Origin: Ptiloglossa arizonensis
Lineage: Eukaryota > Arthropoda > Insecta > Hymenoptera > Colletidae
DNA length: 64,000 bases
Assembly: GCF_051014685.1 (NCBI RefSeq)
Contig: NW_027478438.1
Coordinates: forward strand, 806,001-870,000
Direction of reading: 5' to 3'
Below are positions 13,594-20,913 of this stretch, one piece after another (within the stretch, counting starts at the first letter, position 1; each line of letters opens with the position of its first letter). The notes below the pieces were generated by a model, which was given only the letters and a program-made list of their open reading frames with translations, was not told where the DNA came from and searched no databases. Position numbers and translations under genes: made by a program.

Positions 13594-16500
13594 TCAGGGT
13601 GGCCTCCCCGGCCCTTCCGGAGGCCCACCCGCCCCCGGCCTCGGACGGGGCCTCGCTCGCGGTCTCCCGCTCTCGCGAATGCGGCTCGCGGCCTCCTTCT
13701 GCGAGATTACCTCCTCGCAGAAGGAGGCCACGGCCCGCCACTTCGTCTCGCTGCCGAGCATGGCCTGTACCACGCCCGGCAGCGATAGGTCCGCCCCAAT
13801 CACGGCCGTGAGGACACGGCGCTCCACCCCCCAGGCCGGACACACCTCGAGGGTGTGTTGCGCCGTGTCCTCGTCCGCTGGACAGTGCCAGCAGCGCGCC
13901 GCCTCTTCCACACCGATCCGGCACAGGTACTGACTGAAGCATCCGTGCCCGGACAGCACCTGCACCAACCGGTAGGTGAGTGAGCCGAAGCGCCTACCCA
14001 GCCACTCAAACAGGACCGGCCGGATAGCCCGGACAGTCCTCTGGCCGAACAACGGCTCGGCCAGCCGCTGCTGCCAAAGCTGCAGCATGGACTCCCGGGC
14101 CTGGCGCCTCAGGGCCTCCACCTCGCATCCCGCCAGGACCACCCCATCCTCGCGGGCGCGCATGCGGCCCTCGTAGAAAGCCGCATGCGCGCCCGCGATC
14201 AAGTCCGCCGGGGGTAGCCCTGACAGGACGCTCGCCGCCTCATACGAAACGGTCCGGTACCCCCGGGCGATCCGCAGTGCAAGCCGCCTTTGAACCCGGC
14301 GCAGCAATACCTTGCTGCGCCGGGAGGCGGCCAGGTCGCCCGCCCAAACGGGGGCCCCGTATAGGGCCACCGAGTGGACCATTCCCGCGTAGAGGCGGCG
14401 AACCCGGTCACTCGGGCCCCGCAGGTTGGGGAGGATACGGCCCAAAGCGCCAACTATCCCCTCCAACCGCGGGGCCAGGGCCCGGAAATGGCCCTCGAAG
14501 CGCCAGTGGCTGTCGAGGTGAAGTCCCAGATATTTCATCTGAGACCTCACCTCGACGTCTGTCTCACCCACCCGGATCAGGGGGGGAGGCGGCTCTCCCC
14601 GGGGTCTATACATCCCGAGTACCTCGGTTTTGTGGAGAGCCACCTCCAAACCGATCCCCCTGATCCGGGAGACGACGCGCCGGACACCGTCCTCGGCGGC
14701 CCGAACAGCCCCCCTCCAGTCCCCCCCGACGGCCAACAACAAGGTGTCGTCCGCATAACATGTCAGACTGACGCCGTCGGGGAGGTCTTCGGCCCGCAGG
14801 ACGGTGTCGTACCCGAGGTTCCACAGCAGGGGTCCTAACACCGACCCCTGCGGAACCCCGGAGTACACCGCTCTCCTCTCCGTCCCGCACCGGCCCGGAT
14901 ACTCGATCCACCTGTCGCGGAGGTAGTCCTCGACGACTGCCCTAAGGTAGGCGGGGACTCGATGTTCCTCAAGCCCCCGCCTAATCGCCGCCCAGGGTAG
15001 GGTGTTAAACGCATTGGCGATGTCCAAGGACACCGCCAATGCCACCCCACCCCGGGAGACCGCCGAGGCCGAGAGGGACCGGACGCGTCGAATCGCGTCG
15101 ATCGTCGACCGGCCCTCCCGGAACCCGAACTGACACTCCGCCAGCCCGGGCCCACCCCGCGACAGGTGCCCGACGATGCGGGCCGCCACGACTCTTTCTA
15201 GGAGCTTGCCCACATCGTCGAGCAGGCAAATCGGCCGGTACGCGGACGGAGAGTCCGCGAGCCTACCCTCTTTCCGGAGGAGGACCATTCGGGCCACCTT
15301 CCATGCGGAGGGGAATCGCCCGGCCTCCAGGCAGCGGTCGAATAGCTCCCGGAGGCCGTCACCCAGGACGTCCGCGGCCAAGACCAAGACTCGGCCGGGC
15401 ACTCCCGAAGGACCCGGGGCAGTATCCTTCGCCCCGAGTCTTCGGATGGCCGCGGCTAGCTCCCCAGCCGAGACCCCCAGCTCCGCGGACCAGGTGGTCG
15501 GGTCCGCAGAGGGACGTGGCCCGCTCTCCCCCACGATCGGGAAGAGCGTGTCGACCACGTCCCTCAAGAGCTGGGGGTCGAGACCCTCGGTGATCGGGGG
15601 GGCCCATGGCCGGAGTTTATTCAGAACTATCCGGTATGGGCGCCCCCATGGATCCCGCTCGAGGGTCTCGAGGAGCTCCTTCCAGCTCTGGGCCTTGGCC
15701 CGTTTGATGGCGACCTGCAGAGCCCTCTTTCCCGCGCGATAGGACTCGTACAGTTCCGCCGCCCTAGCCCGCGCGCCGTCGTCGCCGTTCCGTCCGGCCC
15801 GACGACGCGCGCGGGTGTACTGGCGTCGGGCCCGGACGCATGCTGTCCGCAATTCCCCGATTTCGCCCGACCACCAGTACACCGCCCGACGAGGAGACCG
15901 CGGCCCGGCCCGGGGCATCGCCGCGTCGCAAATGCGCGCGACGGCGCTCCCGAGCCGAGCCACGGCCTCCTCCAGGTCGGGCAGCCTGGTCTCCCGTCGA
16001 GGCCAGGTTTCGGCCAGAGCGGCTGCCACCAGGACGTCCTTGTCAAGGCGCCGAAGCGCCCATCTGCGTGGTGGTGGTGGGGCGCTACCCGCTCCCGGGC
16101 GGAGGTGTCGGTGCGGGGCCGCGGCGGCCTCGGGGGAGGTCAAGACCACGCGGATATACCGGTGGTCCGATAATGTCTCCTCCCCCACCACCACGTCCCA
16201 CCCGGACACCATACGCGCGGCGCCGGGGGATCCAAACGTCAAATCCACTATGGACCCTCCCCCGCGCCGCACGCACGTCAGCTCCGACCCCCGGTTAATC
16301 AACCGGAGGTCGAAGCCCGCCGCCCAGTCGCCCAGAGCCTCGCCCCTCCGATTGGTCCTGGGGGACCCCCATGCCACAGACCAGGCATTGAAGTCCCCCA
16401 GGACCAGCACCGGCCGGGGCGCAATCCTTGTGAGGCACGCCCCCACCCCGGCCAAGTACTGCTCGAAGGCAGCAAGGCCGCAGTTGGGCGAAACGTAGCA

Positions 16501-16767
16501 CCCCACCACGGCGACTCCCCCCCACTGGACGGCGACGAATCCCGCCCCGTTCTCCAGTAAGGAGAACGGAGGGGACCCGTCACCGCCCTGCCACACAGCC
16601 GCCACCAAGCCGCCCGCATCCCCCATCCAATGCGGATGGTCGGGGACGCGGTACGGCTCGGCGGCGACTGCCAGACCACCCCCCCACTCCGCCAGCGTCT
16701 GACACATCAGGTCCTGCGCTGCACGGCAGTGGTTGAGGTTGGCCTGCAGGAGGAGGCGGGGAGCCAT
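13594..16767 (-). CDS. ORF2: R1-clade endonuclease/reverse transcriptase
   Basis: An intact 1,057-residue frame, full length for an R1-type ORF2. The N-terminal apurinic-type endonuclease shows QANLNH (8-13), AEPY with E37, GDFNAWS (124-130), SIVDLTF (172-178) and SDHRYI (200-205). The reverse transcriptase spans roughly 440-720, with DTAPGPSGVP (448-457), the first catalytic aspartate in SLDIANAFN (D582), GVPQGS (637-642) and the catalytic YADD (671-674). A C-terminal CCHC motif follows (C959, C962, H971, C976). The protein would nick target DNA and copy the element's RNA at the nick. The ATG overlaps the ORF1 stop in TAATG, which fixes the start. The tail is rich in Arg and Pro. All catalytic motifs I can check are present, so this copy could encode active enzyme. 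Confidence 0.95.
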   Translation of the reverse strand: MAPRLLLQANLNHCRAAQDLMCQTLAEWGGGLAVAAEPYRVPDHPHWMGDAGGLVAAVWQGGDGSPPFSLLENGAGFVAVQWGGVAVVGCYVSPNCGLAAFEQYLAGVGACLTRIAPRPVLVLGDFNAWSVAWGSPRTNRRGEALGDWAAGFDLRLINRGSELTCVRRGGGSIVDLTFGSPGAARMVSGWDVVVGEETLSDHRYIRVVLTSPEAAAAPHRHLRPGAGSAPPPPRRWALRRLDKDVLVAAALAETWPRRETRLPDLEEAVARLGSAVARICDAAMPRAGPRSPRRAVYWWSGEIGELRTACVRARRQYTRARRRAGRNGDDGARARAAELYESYRAGKRALQVAIKRAKAQSWKELLETLERDPWGRPYRIVLNKLRPWAPPITEGLDPQLLRDVVDTLFPIVGESGPRPSADPTTWSAELGVSAGELAAAIRRLGAKDTAPGPSGVPGRVLVLAADVLGDGLRELFDRCLEAGRFPSAWKVARMVLLRKEGRLADSPSAYRPICLLDDVGKLLERVVAARIVGHLSRGGPGLAECQFGFREGRSTIDAIRRVRSLSASAVSRGGVALAVSLDIANAFNTLPWAAIRRGLEEHRVPAYLRAVVEDYLRDRWIEYPGRCGTERRAVYSGVPQGSVLGPLLWNLGYDTVLRAEDLPDGVSLTCYADDTLLLAVGGDWRGAVRAAEDGVRRVVSRIRGIGLEVALHKTEVLGMYRPRGEPPPPLIRVGETDVEVRSQMKYLGLHLDSHWRFEGHFRALAPRLEGIVGALGRILPNLRGPSDRVRRLYAGMVHSVALYGAPVWAGDLAASRRSKVLLRRVQRRLALRIARGYRTVSYEAASVLSGLPPADLIAGAHAAFYEGRMRAREDGVVLAGCEVEALRRQARESMLQLWQQRLAEPLFGQRTVRAIRPVLFEWLGRRFGSLTYRLVQVLSGHGCFSQYLCRIGVEEAARCWHCPADEDTAQHTLEVCPAWGVERRVLTAVIGADLSLPGVVQAMLGSETKWRAVASFCEEVISQKEAASRIRESGRPRARPRPRPGAGGPPEGPGRPP

Positions 16768-16769
16768 TA
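16765..16769 (-). promoter_or_regulatory. TAATG stop-start overlap between ORF1 and ORF2
   Basis: On the minus strand the ORF1 stop TAA (16,769-16,767) and the ORF2 start ATG (16,767-16,765) share one A. The R1-clade element SART1 uses the same UAAUG arrangement to translate ORF2 by termination-reinitiation on a bicistronic RNA. The arrangement is seen here; the mechanism is carried over by analogy. Confidence 0.8.
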
Positions 16770-18711
16770 TTTGATGGCCTCCTCACCGCCTCCTGGTGGC
16801 ACCTCCGTGAGGACGGCGGCGGGGCCGATGTCCACCTCCATCGCAGACACCAACGCCGTCGCCGCCTCCGACCTCTTCCTTGCGGCCGTCGCGTCGGTCG
16901 CGGCCAGGTCCGCGGGCGCCGCGGCGCTCGCAGCTGGGGCCGCTCTCACCGGCGCCGGGAGCGGCCCCGGCGCCCCCCTCCTCTGCCCTCGTCGGGATGG
17001 GGGGGTACATTGCTTCCCCCCCATTCGGTGCGCGGCGGGTCTCCCCATGTCCGCACACAGCGGGCACTTGGGGGCCGCCGCGCAGTGGCTCGCGCGGTGG
17101 CCTTCGGCACCGCAGCGGTAACAAGCACCGCTGCGGTCCACCGCGGAGGTGCACCGCTGCCTGACATGGCCCGTCTCCAGGCAGCGGTAGCACTGGAGTG
17201 GGCGTTGGGCGAGGACCTCGATCCTCGCCGACACCCACCCCACCACGATCCTCCCGACTGCTTCTAACTTCCGGGCAGCCGGAAGAGGGCACCGTGCCCA
17301 CACCGCTCCCAGGCCGGAGGAGGACCGCCGGACCTCCCCGGTCCGGATGTCCCCCTCAGAGCAGCCACCGGCCTGGGCCAGCGCCCTGGCCACCTCCTCC
17401 CGGGTGACCGAGTCGTCCAGCCCACAAACGCGCAGCTCCGCGCTCTTTGTGGGCCGGGCGACCCTGACACCCCGGGGTGCCAAGGCCTCGCCCAGCTTTT
17501 CGGCCAGTCGGTCCGCCCTGGCTGCGTTGTCGGGGCCGCTCACGCGCAGCATGAGCGCCCCCGTCACCGCCCATCTCGGGCGGACCGACTCGATGGCGAG
17601 TGCGGCCAAGGATATCTTTTCCTTGGCCGCCGCCATCACCTCCCCGTAGGAGACGCCCCCCCCCCCCTCCGGGACGGTCAGCATGACTGCTGCCGTTGAA
17701 GGGGGGCGTCCCAGACGGGGCTTCGCCCTCCCCGCCTTTCCGTCCCTCTTCGGGGCAACCGGCGGGGGAGGCGGCGGCACCCGGGCCGCCCTCCTCGCCG
17801 TCCTTCCCGCCCTTCGGCCAAGGACCTCGGTCCACAAGGGACCGGATGGGGGCGGCGGCGGAGGCATTTGTGCCCCCGCCGTCTCCCCCACCACGGCACC
17901 CTTGCCCTTCGTCTCTGCCGCAGGGCCCGGAACCGCAATGGTCCCCCCCTGCGGTCCCCCGCCCCTCGGTTGTTTCCCGGGCCCGGTCCTCCGTCCCGCC
18001 GGCGCTCCGTCCTTGGGGCGAAGCGCCGCCCGTATTTCCCCCGGATGACGGCCATCATGGCCGCCATCTTGGCGTCCATGAGGAGCTCGATGCTCCTCGT
18101 GGACGCCGCTGGCGTGGGGGGAGCTCCCGCTTTCCCTCCCCCACACGTGCATACGCCCGTCGGCCCCGGATGAGGGCGCCTCCTAAGGGCGTCCGATTCC
18201 CTCCGCAAGCAGTCCAGCTCGTCCTGCAGCTTCTCCACACGCTGCCTTAGCTGGGCGTTCGTGCACTCCAAGGCAGCTGGTACACGGCGTCCCAGCTCCT
18301 GGAGAGCCCTCCGCGCCTCCGTCGCGGCCTGGCCAACCGACCTCGCGGAGGCTGTAGTCAGCCCCCGCGAGGTGGTGGCCACCTTCTCAATAGACCTCAG
18401 GGACGAGGCAATACGGGCCGATACATGGGCCGTATCCTCGTCCCTGAGGTCCTCCTCCCCGTCGGTCACCGTGAGCAACGGTGGAGCAGCGGACGTGGAC
18501 GGATCTTCCTCCGTCCTCCGCCCCTCCACCGTCCTGCGCCTCTTTACGCCCGCGGCGCTGGTCGCGGACGCCAGGGACGAGACCGACGCCGTCTCGTCCC
18601 CCTCCTCGAACGGCGCCGGGTGGGGCACGAGTGCCCCCTCCGTCGCCACCCCTCGCGCCACGCGCACCGTCCCCCCTCCCCCTTTTTTTTTTTTGAGTTT
18701 GTTTTATCCAT
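16767..18711 (-). pseudogene. ORF1: gag-like RNA-binding protein with two frameshifts
   Basis: Three overlapping frames together make one R1-type ORF1. A likely ATG at 18,711-18,709 (context AAAATGG) starts a Lys-rich N terminus, and the frame is lost at an A run (18,683-18,694). The second frame runs to about 18,040 and holds a KRRR basic motif and a heptad-rich coiled coil (about 18,310-18,175). A second shift occurs at a G run (18,038-18,042). The third frame reaches the stop at 16,767 and carries the conserved gag region followed by three zinc knuckles: CYRC...C at 17,192-17,151, CYRC...C at 17,123-17,082, and a longer CPLC...H...C at 17,066-17,007. Both breaks need one extra nucleotide in a homopolymer, so mutation and assembly error are both possible. 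The protein would coat the element's RNA. The apparent start of the third frame at 18,152 is not a real start. Confidence 0.85.
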
Positions 18712-19110
18712 TTTGGATCCCACGAGTAGGTCGGAACGTAAGTCGACCCGGGCAGAGCCGCCATACCCGGGCAGGCCTAAATACTCCGGGGGGTCGGCAG
18801 GTACCCCGGAGTTGGCCGCTTGGGATTGGGGCCTCCCCCCCAACCACGCATCCCATCACCGCGCACCGCAGCTTAGGATTGGAGGGCAATTTATAGAGTT
18901 ACCATCCTCGCGGCCCGGGCGGTAAAGCCAAGGCCCCCGTCCCTCCTGCCGTCACGTACCACTGTCAAAGCCAAAAGAGGAATTGGGAGTGGGTCGTTGC
19001 GACGACCAACAGGAGTCTTACGGTGTGGTTTGGCATCGGGCACCTCGGGTTTGCCAGTCCCGTACTGTAGCAAAAAGCTACAGCCCCTGAGGGATCCCCT
19101 CGAAACTTAG
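18712..19110 (-). other. Retrotransposon 5' UTR (upstream edge uncertain)
   Basis: GC-rich sequence upstream of the ORF1 ATG, with no coding potential I can support. Inverted repeats are ACTCCGGGG with CCCCGGAGT (18,783-18,791 and 18,804-18,812), GGTCGT with ACGACC (18,992-19,007), and a perfect 7-bp stem CTGTAGC/GCTACAG with an A5 loop on the plus strand (19,065-19,083). A TATAAATT lies at 18,895-18,888 on the minus strand. The composition changes between about 19,085 and 19,110, where host intron sequence seems to take over; I could not place the boundary to the base. Confidence 0.55.
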
Positions 19111-19205
19111 ACTCACATCGAACAAAATCCACCTACGATTCCCTTCTTCTCTTCTTCTCTTCTACAAACACCTCCAATCCCCGAACACATTATCTTCCTT
19201 CTAAC
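19100..19205 (-). other. Apparent start of host intron 1 retained in the insertion
   Basis: Immediately after the exon, on the minus strand, the sequence reads GTTAGAAGG and continues in AG-rich, non-GC-rich DNA until the element begins. Protein similarity stops here even though the frame stays open to 19,113. The candidate donor AGG|GTTAGA lacks the usual G at +5, so it is weak. If it is a real donor, the copied RNA was unspliced, because the element lay inside the intron. Confidence 0.5.
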
Positions 19206-19499
19206 CCTTGTGTGTTCGTCCACCGAGTACGTTAGCTCCCCGTCGTCGTACAGATCGAACCATCTTCTCTGCCACCTCTTGGTCCGATTCAGGGGATTCG
19301 AGAAGTCCCAGCCGGGGGCGACGAACAGGTATCCGCATTTTGAAATCTTCCTCGTGGCCCTGTTACATTCCAGAGCCTCCGCGCTGTGCTCCTCCTTCTG
19401 CTTGAAGCAGCTGCTGCACTTGCTCTTGTTGAATATGTTCGGCGCGAACTTCCTGCACTCGGCGCCGGTGCCACGGACGCCCGCCGTGCCGCCCGACAT
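19206..19499 (-). pseudogene. osp: Transduced first coding exon resembling outspread (MPRIP family)
   Basis: ATG at 19,499 opens a 98-codon exon. It has the N-terminal signature [14 protein letters not shown] (15-28) followed by SSCF, then [17 protein letters not shown], then the start of a PH domain: [22 protein letters not shown] and [13 protein letters not shown] (82-96 region). This matches insect outspread, the homologue of vertebrate myosin phosphatase Rho-interacting protein, an actin-associated PH-domain scaffold. Only about the first 44 residues of the PH domain are present. No downstream exon follows; the frame runs into intron-like sequence and then the retrotransposon, so it cannot make a complete protein. 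An Asp follows WF, where I would expect a hydrophobic residue in the family, which may be a mutation. The gene assignment comes from remembered family features, not a search. Confidence 0.72.
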
Positions 19500-20223
19500 C
19501 GCGACACGTGCGAATTAACCGCGACGACCGGACAGCATCGTTCGCCTCTCGTCCCCTTCCCTTCGTCCGCCGTTACGAACCACGGCAAGCTTCTCCGCGT
19601 GTTCGATTCCTCTTCTTCCGCTGTTGCGCCCGTCCCGGAACAACAAGTTTTATTTACGCGCGATTTCGTTCCGTTGATACGCGCATATGATACGCGCGGA
19701 CGCGTCACCGAGTAGTCGCCGGCCAGTCTTCGTGCCCGTTACATTAACGGATCGAGTTAACAGGATTTCGTATTCTCGTTCCGAGCAAGGATCACACTTC
19801 GGGTATTCGTTCCTTTTTACTCGGTGACGTCGGCGAGAATCTCGCGATATATCGATTCCCGCTACCGCGATCGAATGGAACGCGCCAATTTGTCGAAAGT
19901 ACCGCGTATCGCGATAATCCGATAATCCGATAATCCGATAATCCGATAATCCGATAATCCGATAATCCGATAATCCGCGGGGCACTTCCGCCCAGCGTGT
20001 TCCGTCCCGCTTTTTGTTTACACGACCGGGACGAGTATACGAGACAAGGACTCGTCGGAATTTCGTAATGAATACGTAATGAATACGCGAGCGCGTCGCG
20101 CGTCGCGCGTGTTTACGATGTGTTTATGTCACGAGGACGGAAGGGAAACACGCGCGTATACGATGCTGTTGTCAACATCGACGCGATTCGTTCGCGAAAC
20201 GATCGTTCCGAATCCGATAGCAG
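19500..20223 (-). other. Host 5' flank or 5' UTR upstream of the osp-like exon
   Basis: Single-copy sequence of moderate GC content, unlike both the satellite and the element, containing one microsatellite. I see no reading frame of substance and no RNA gene. By position it is the leader or upstream region of the exon, carried along in the same insertion. Confidence 0.5.
19913..19976. repeat. Microsatellite (GATAATCC)8
   Basis: Eight perfect copies of the 8-bp unit GATAATCC, followed by GCGG. It lies about 410 bp upstream of the exon's ATG in the transduced segment. Its copy number would be a convenient marker for comparing this copy with the source locus. Confidence 0.97.
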
Positions 20224-20362
20224 GTGACTGTTCTCTGTCCTTGTTTTCCGCCGTTCGTTCGCCCGTGCCCCGCGGTCCGTGTTTCTTGTTGACAATCTTT
20301 TCTCCGTGACCTGCTCCGAAAGAGCACGTGGATCGAACGCGACACTCCGAATCACACGAAGC

Positions 20363-20370
20363 TATTTATA
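20363..20370 (-). promoter_or_regulatory. TATA box, proximal module copy
   Basis: TATAAATA on the minus strand within CTATAAATAG, pointing toward the osp-like exon. A CACGTG lies about 95 bp upstream (20,464-20,469) and another downstream (20,325-20,330). I saw no clear initiator about 30 nt downstream. Confidence 0.5.
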
Positions 20371-20672
20371 GACACACCCGCGTGCACCCGTAGTTAACGT
20401 GTCGCAGCACCGTTCACCGATGAACTCTCGATTGTTCAACGAATCGAATCGAACCCTCGTACGCACGTGCGTGCGATTCGCGTGTACGGGTCTTACCTTT
20501 TTAATGCGAACAACACAACGTCCCGATACGCACCACACCGTCCTTCTCCTGTCCTTGTTTTCCGCCGTTCGCTCGTGCCCCGCGGTCCGTGTTTCTTGTT
20601 GACAATCTTTTCTCCGTGACCTGCTCCGAAAGAGCACGTGGATCAAACGCGACACTCCGAATCACACGAAGC

Positions 20673-20680
20673 TATTTATA
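20673..20680 (-). promoter_or_regulatory. TATA box, distal module copy
   Basis: The same CTATAAATAG 310 bp further upstream, again with CACGTG at 20,770-20,775 and 20,635-20,640. Retention of the TATA box and both palindromes in the two units suggests they matter, although the duplication may simply be young. Confidence 0.5.
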
Positions 20681-20899
20681 GACACACCCGCGTGCACCCG
20701 TAGTTAACGTGTCACAGCACCGTTCACCGATGATCTCTCGATTGTTCAACGAATCAAAACCCTCGTACGCACGTGCGTGCGGTTCGCGTGTACGGGTCCT
20801 ACCTTTTCAATGCGAACAACACAACACAACGTCAACACAACGTCCGGCCGTCCCGACACGCCGCACACGTCCGTCTCCGTCGGCTGCCGGCGCACGACC

Positions 20900-20913
20900 C
20901 GAGTATCAGACTT
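20900..20913. repeat. Target-site duplication, right copy of insertion A
   Basis: CGAGTATCAGACTT, where the satellite resumes after the transduced segment. It matches the left copy at 12,991-13,004, with the C at 20,900 ambiguous. Confidence 0.9.

Larger units (their letters stand above)
13003..20900 (-). mobile_element. Insertion A: R1-clade retrotransposon with 5'-transduced host DNA
   Basis: One 7.9-kb insertion, bounded by a poly(A) (poly(T) on the plus strand at 13,003-13,024) and by matching 11-14 bp duplications of the satellite on both sides. Its 3' two-thirds is a full R1-type element with ORF1 and ORF2. Its 5' third (about 19,100-20,900) is not retrotransposon but resembles a host-gene promoter, first exon and intron start, in the same orientation. 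Since the duplication encloses both parts, they probably entered together by target-primed reverse transcription of one chimeric RNA. Alternatives are a template jump between two RNAs, or an older rearrangement at the source. The duplication and poly(A) are seen directly; the mechanism is inferred. Confidence 0.85.
20235..20900 (-). repeat. Tandemly duplicated promoter-like module (about 310 bp)
   Basis: Two copies of a roughly 310-bp unit, about 20,235-20,540 and 20,549-20,850, with the edge of a more diverged third copy reaching the insertion end. Matching landmarks are CTGTCCTTGTTTTCCGCCG at 20,235 and 20,549, GCTATTTATA at 20,361 and 20,671, and AATGCGAACAACAC at 20,503 and 20,809. The spacing varies from 306 to 314 bp through small indels. 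Each unit holds one TATA box and two CACGTG sites. The insertion's 5' end lies upstream of both TATA boxes, so the copied RNA started further upstream. Whether this is an osp promoter or an unrelated repeat cannot be told from the window. Confidence 0.8.

Noticed and set aside
13207..13788. Several overlapping frames of 100-230 codons on both strands across 13.0-18.9 kb and 28.2-30.1 kb
   Set aside because: The element is very GC-rich, so stops are rare in every frame. Only the ORF1 and ORF2 frames show known domains; the others are shadows.
18038..18042. Programmed -1 frameshifting at the G run in ORF1
   Set aside because: The sequence is not a proper X-XXY-YYZ slippery heptamer, ORF1 of this clade is normally one frame, and a second homopolymer break upstream has the same character. 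Mutation or read error is simpler.
16767..18152. A separate 461-codon protein starting at 18,152
   Set aside because: Its first 40 or so codons lie opposite the correct ORF1 frame upstream of the G-run shift. The gag-like sequence begins only after the shift, so the start is false.
18888..18895. TATAAATT in the 5' UTR as the element's promoter
   Set aside because: A single AT-rich word with no other promoter signal, and R1-type elements usually lack TATA promoters.
13003..19110. Site-specific R1 insertion in 28S rDNA or telomeric repeats
   Set aside because: No rDNA and no TTAGG-type repeats flank either copy; both are in the 177-bp satellite at different positions.
19065..19130. An HDV-like ribozyme at the element's 5' end
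   Set aside because: I tried to draw the nested double pseudoknot by hand and could not make convincing P1, P2 and P3 pairings. Only the simple hairpin is supported.
19206..19499. A functional osp gene at this locus
   Set aside because: Only the first exon is present and the rest of the window downstream on that strand is retrotransposon and satellite.
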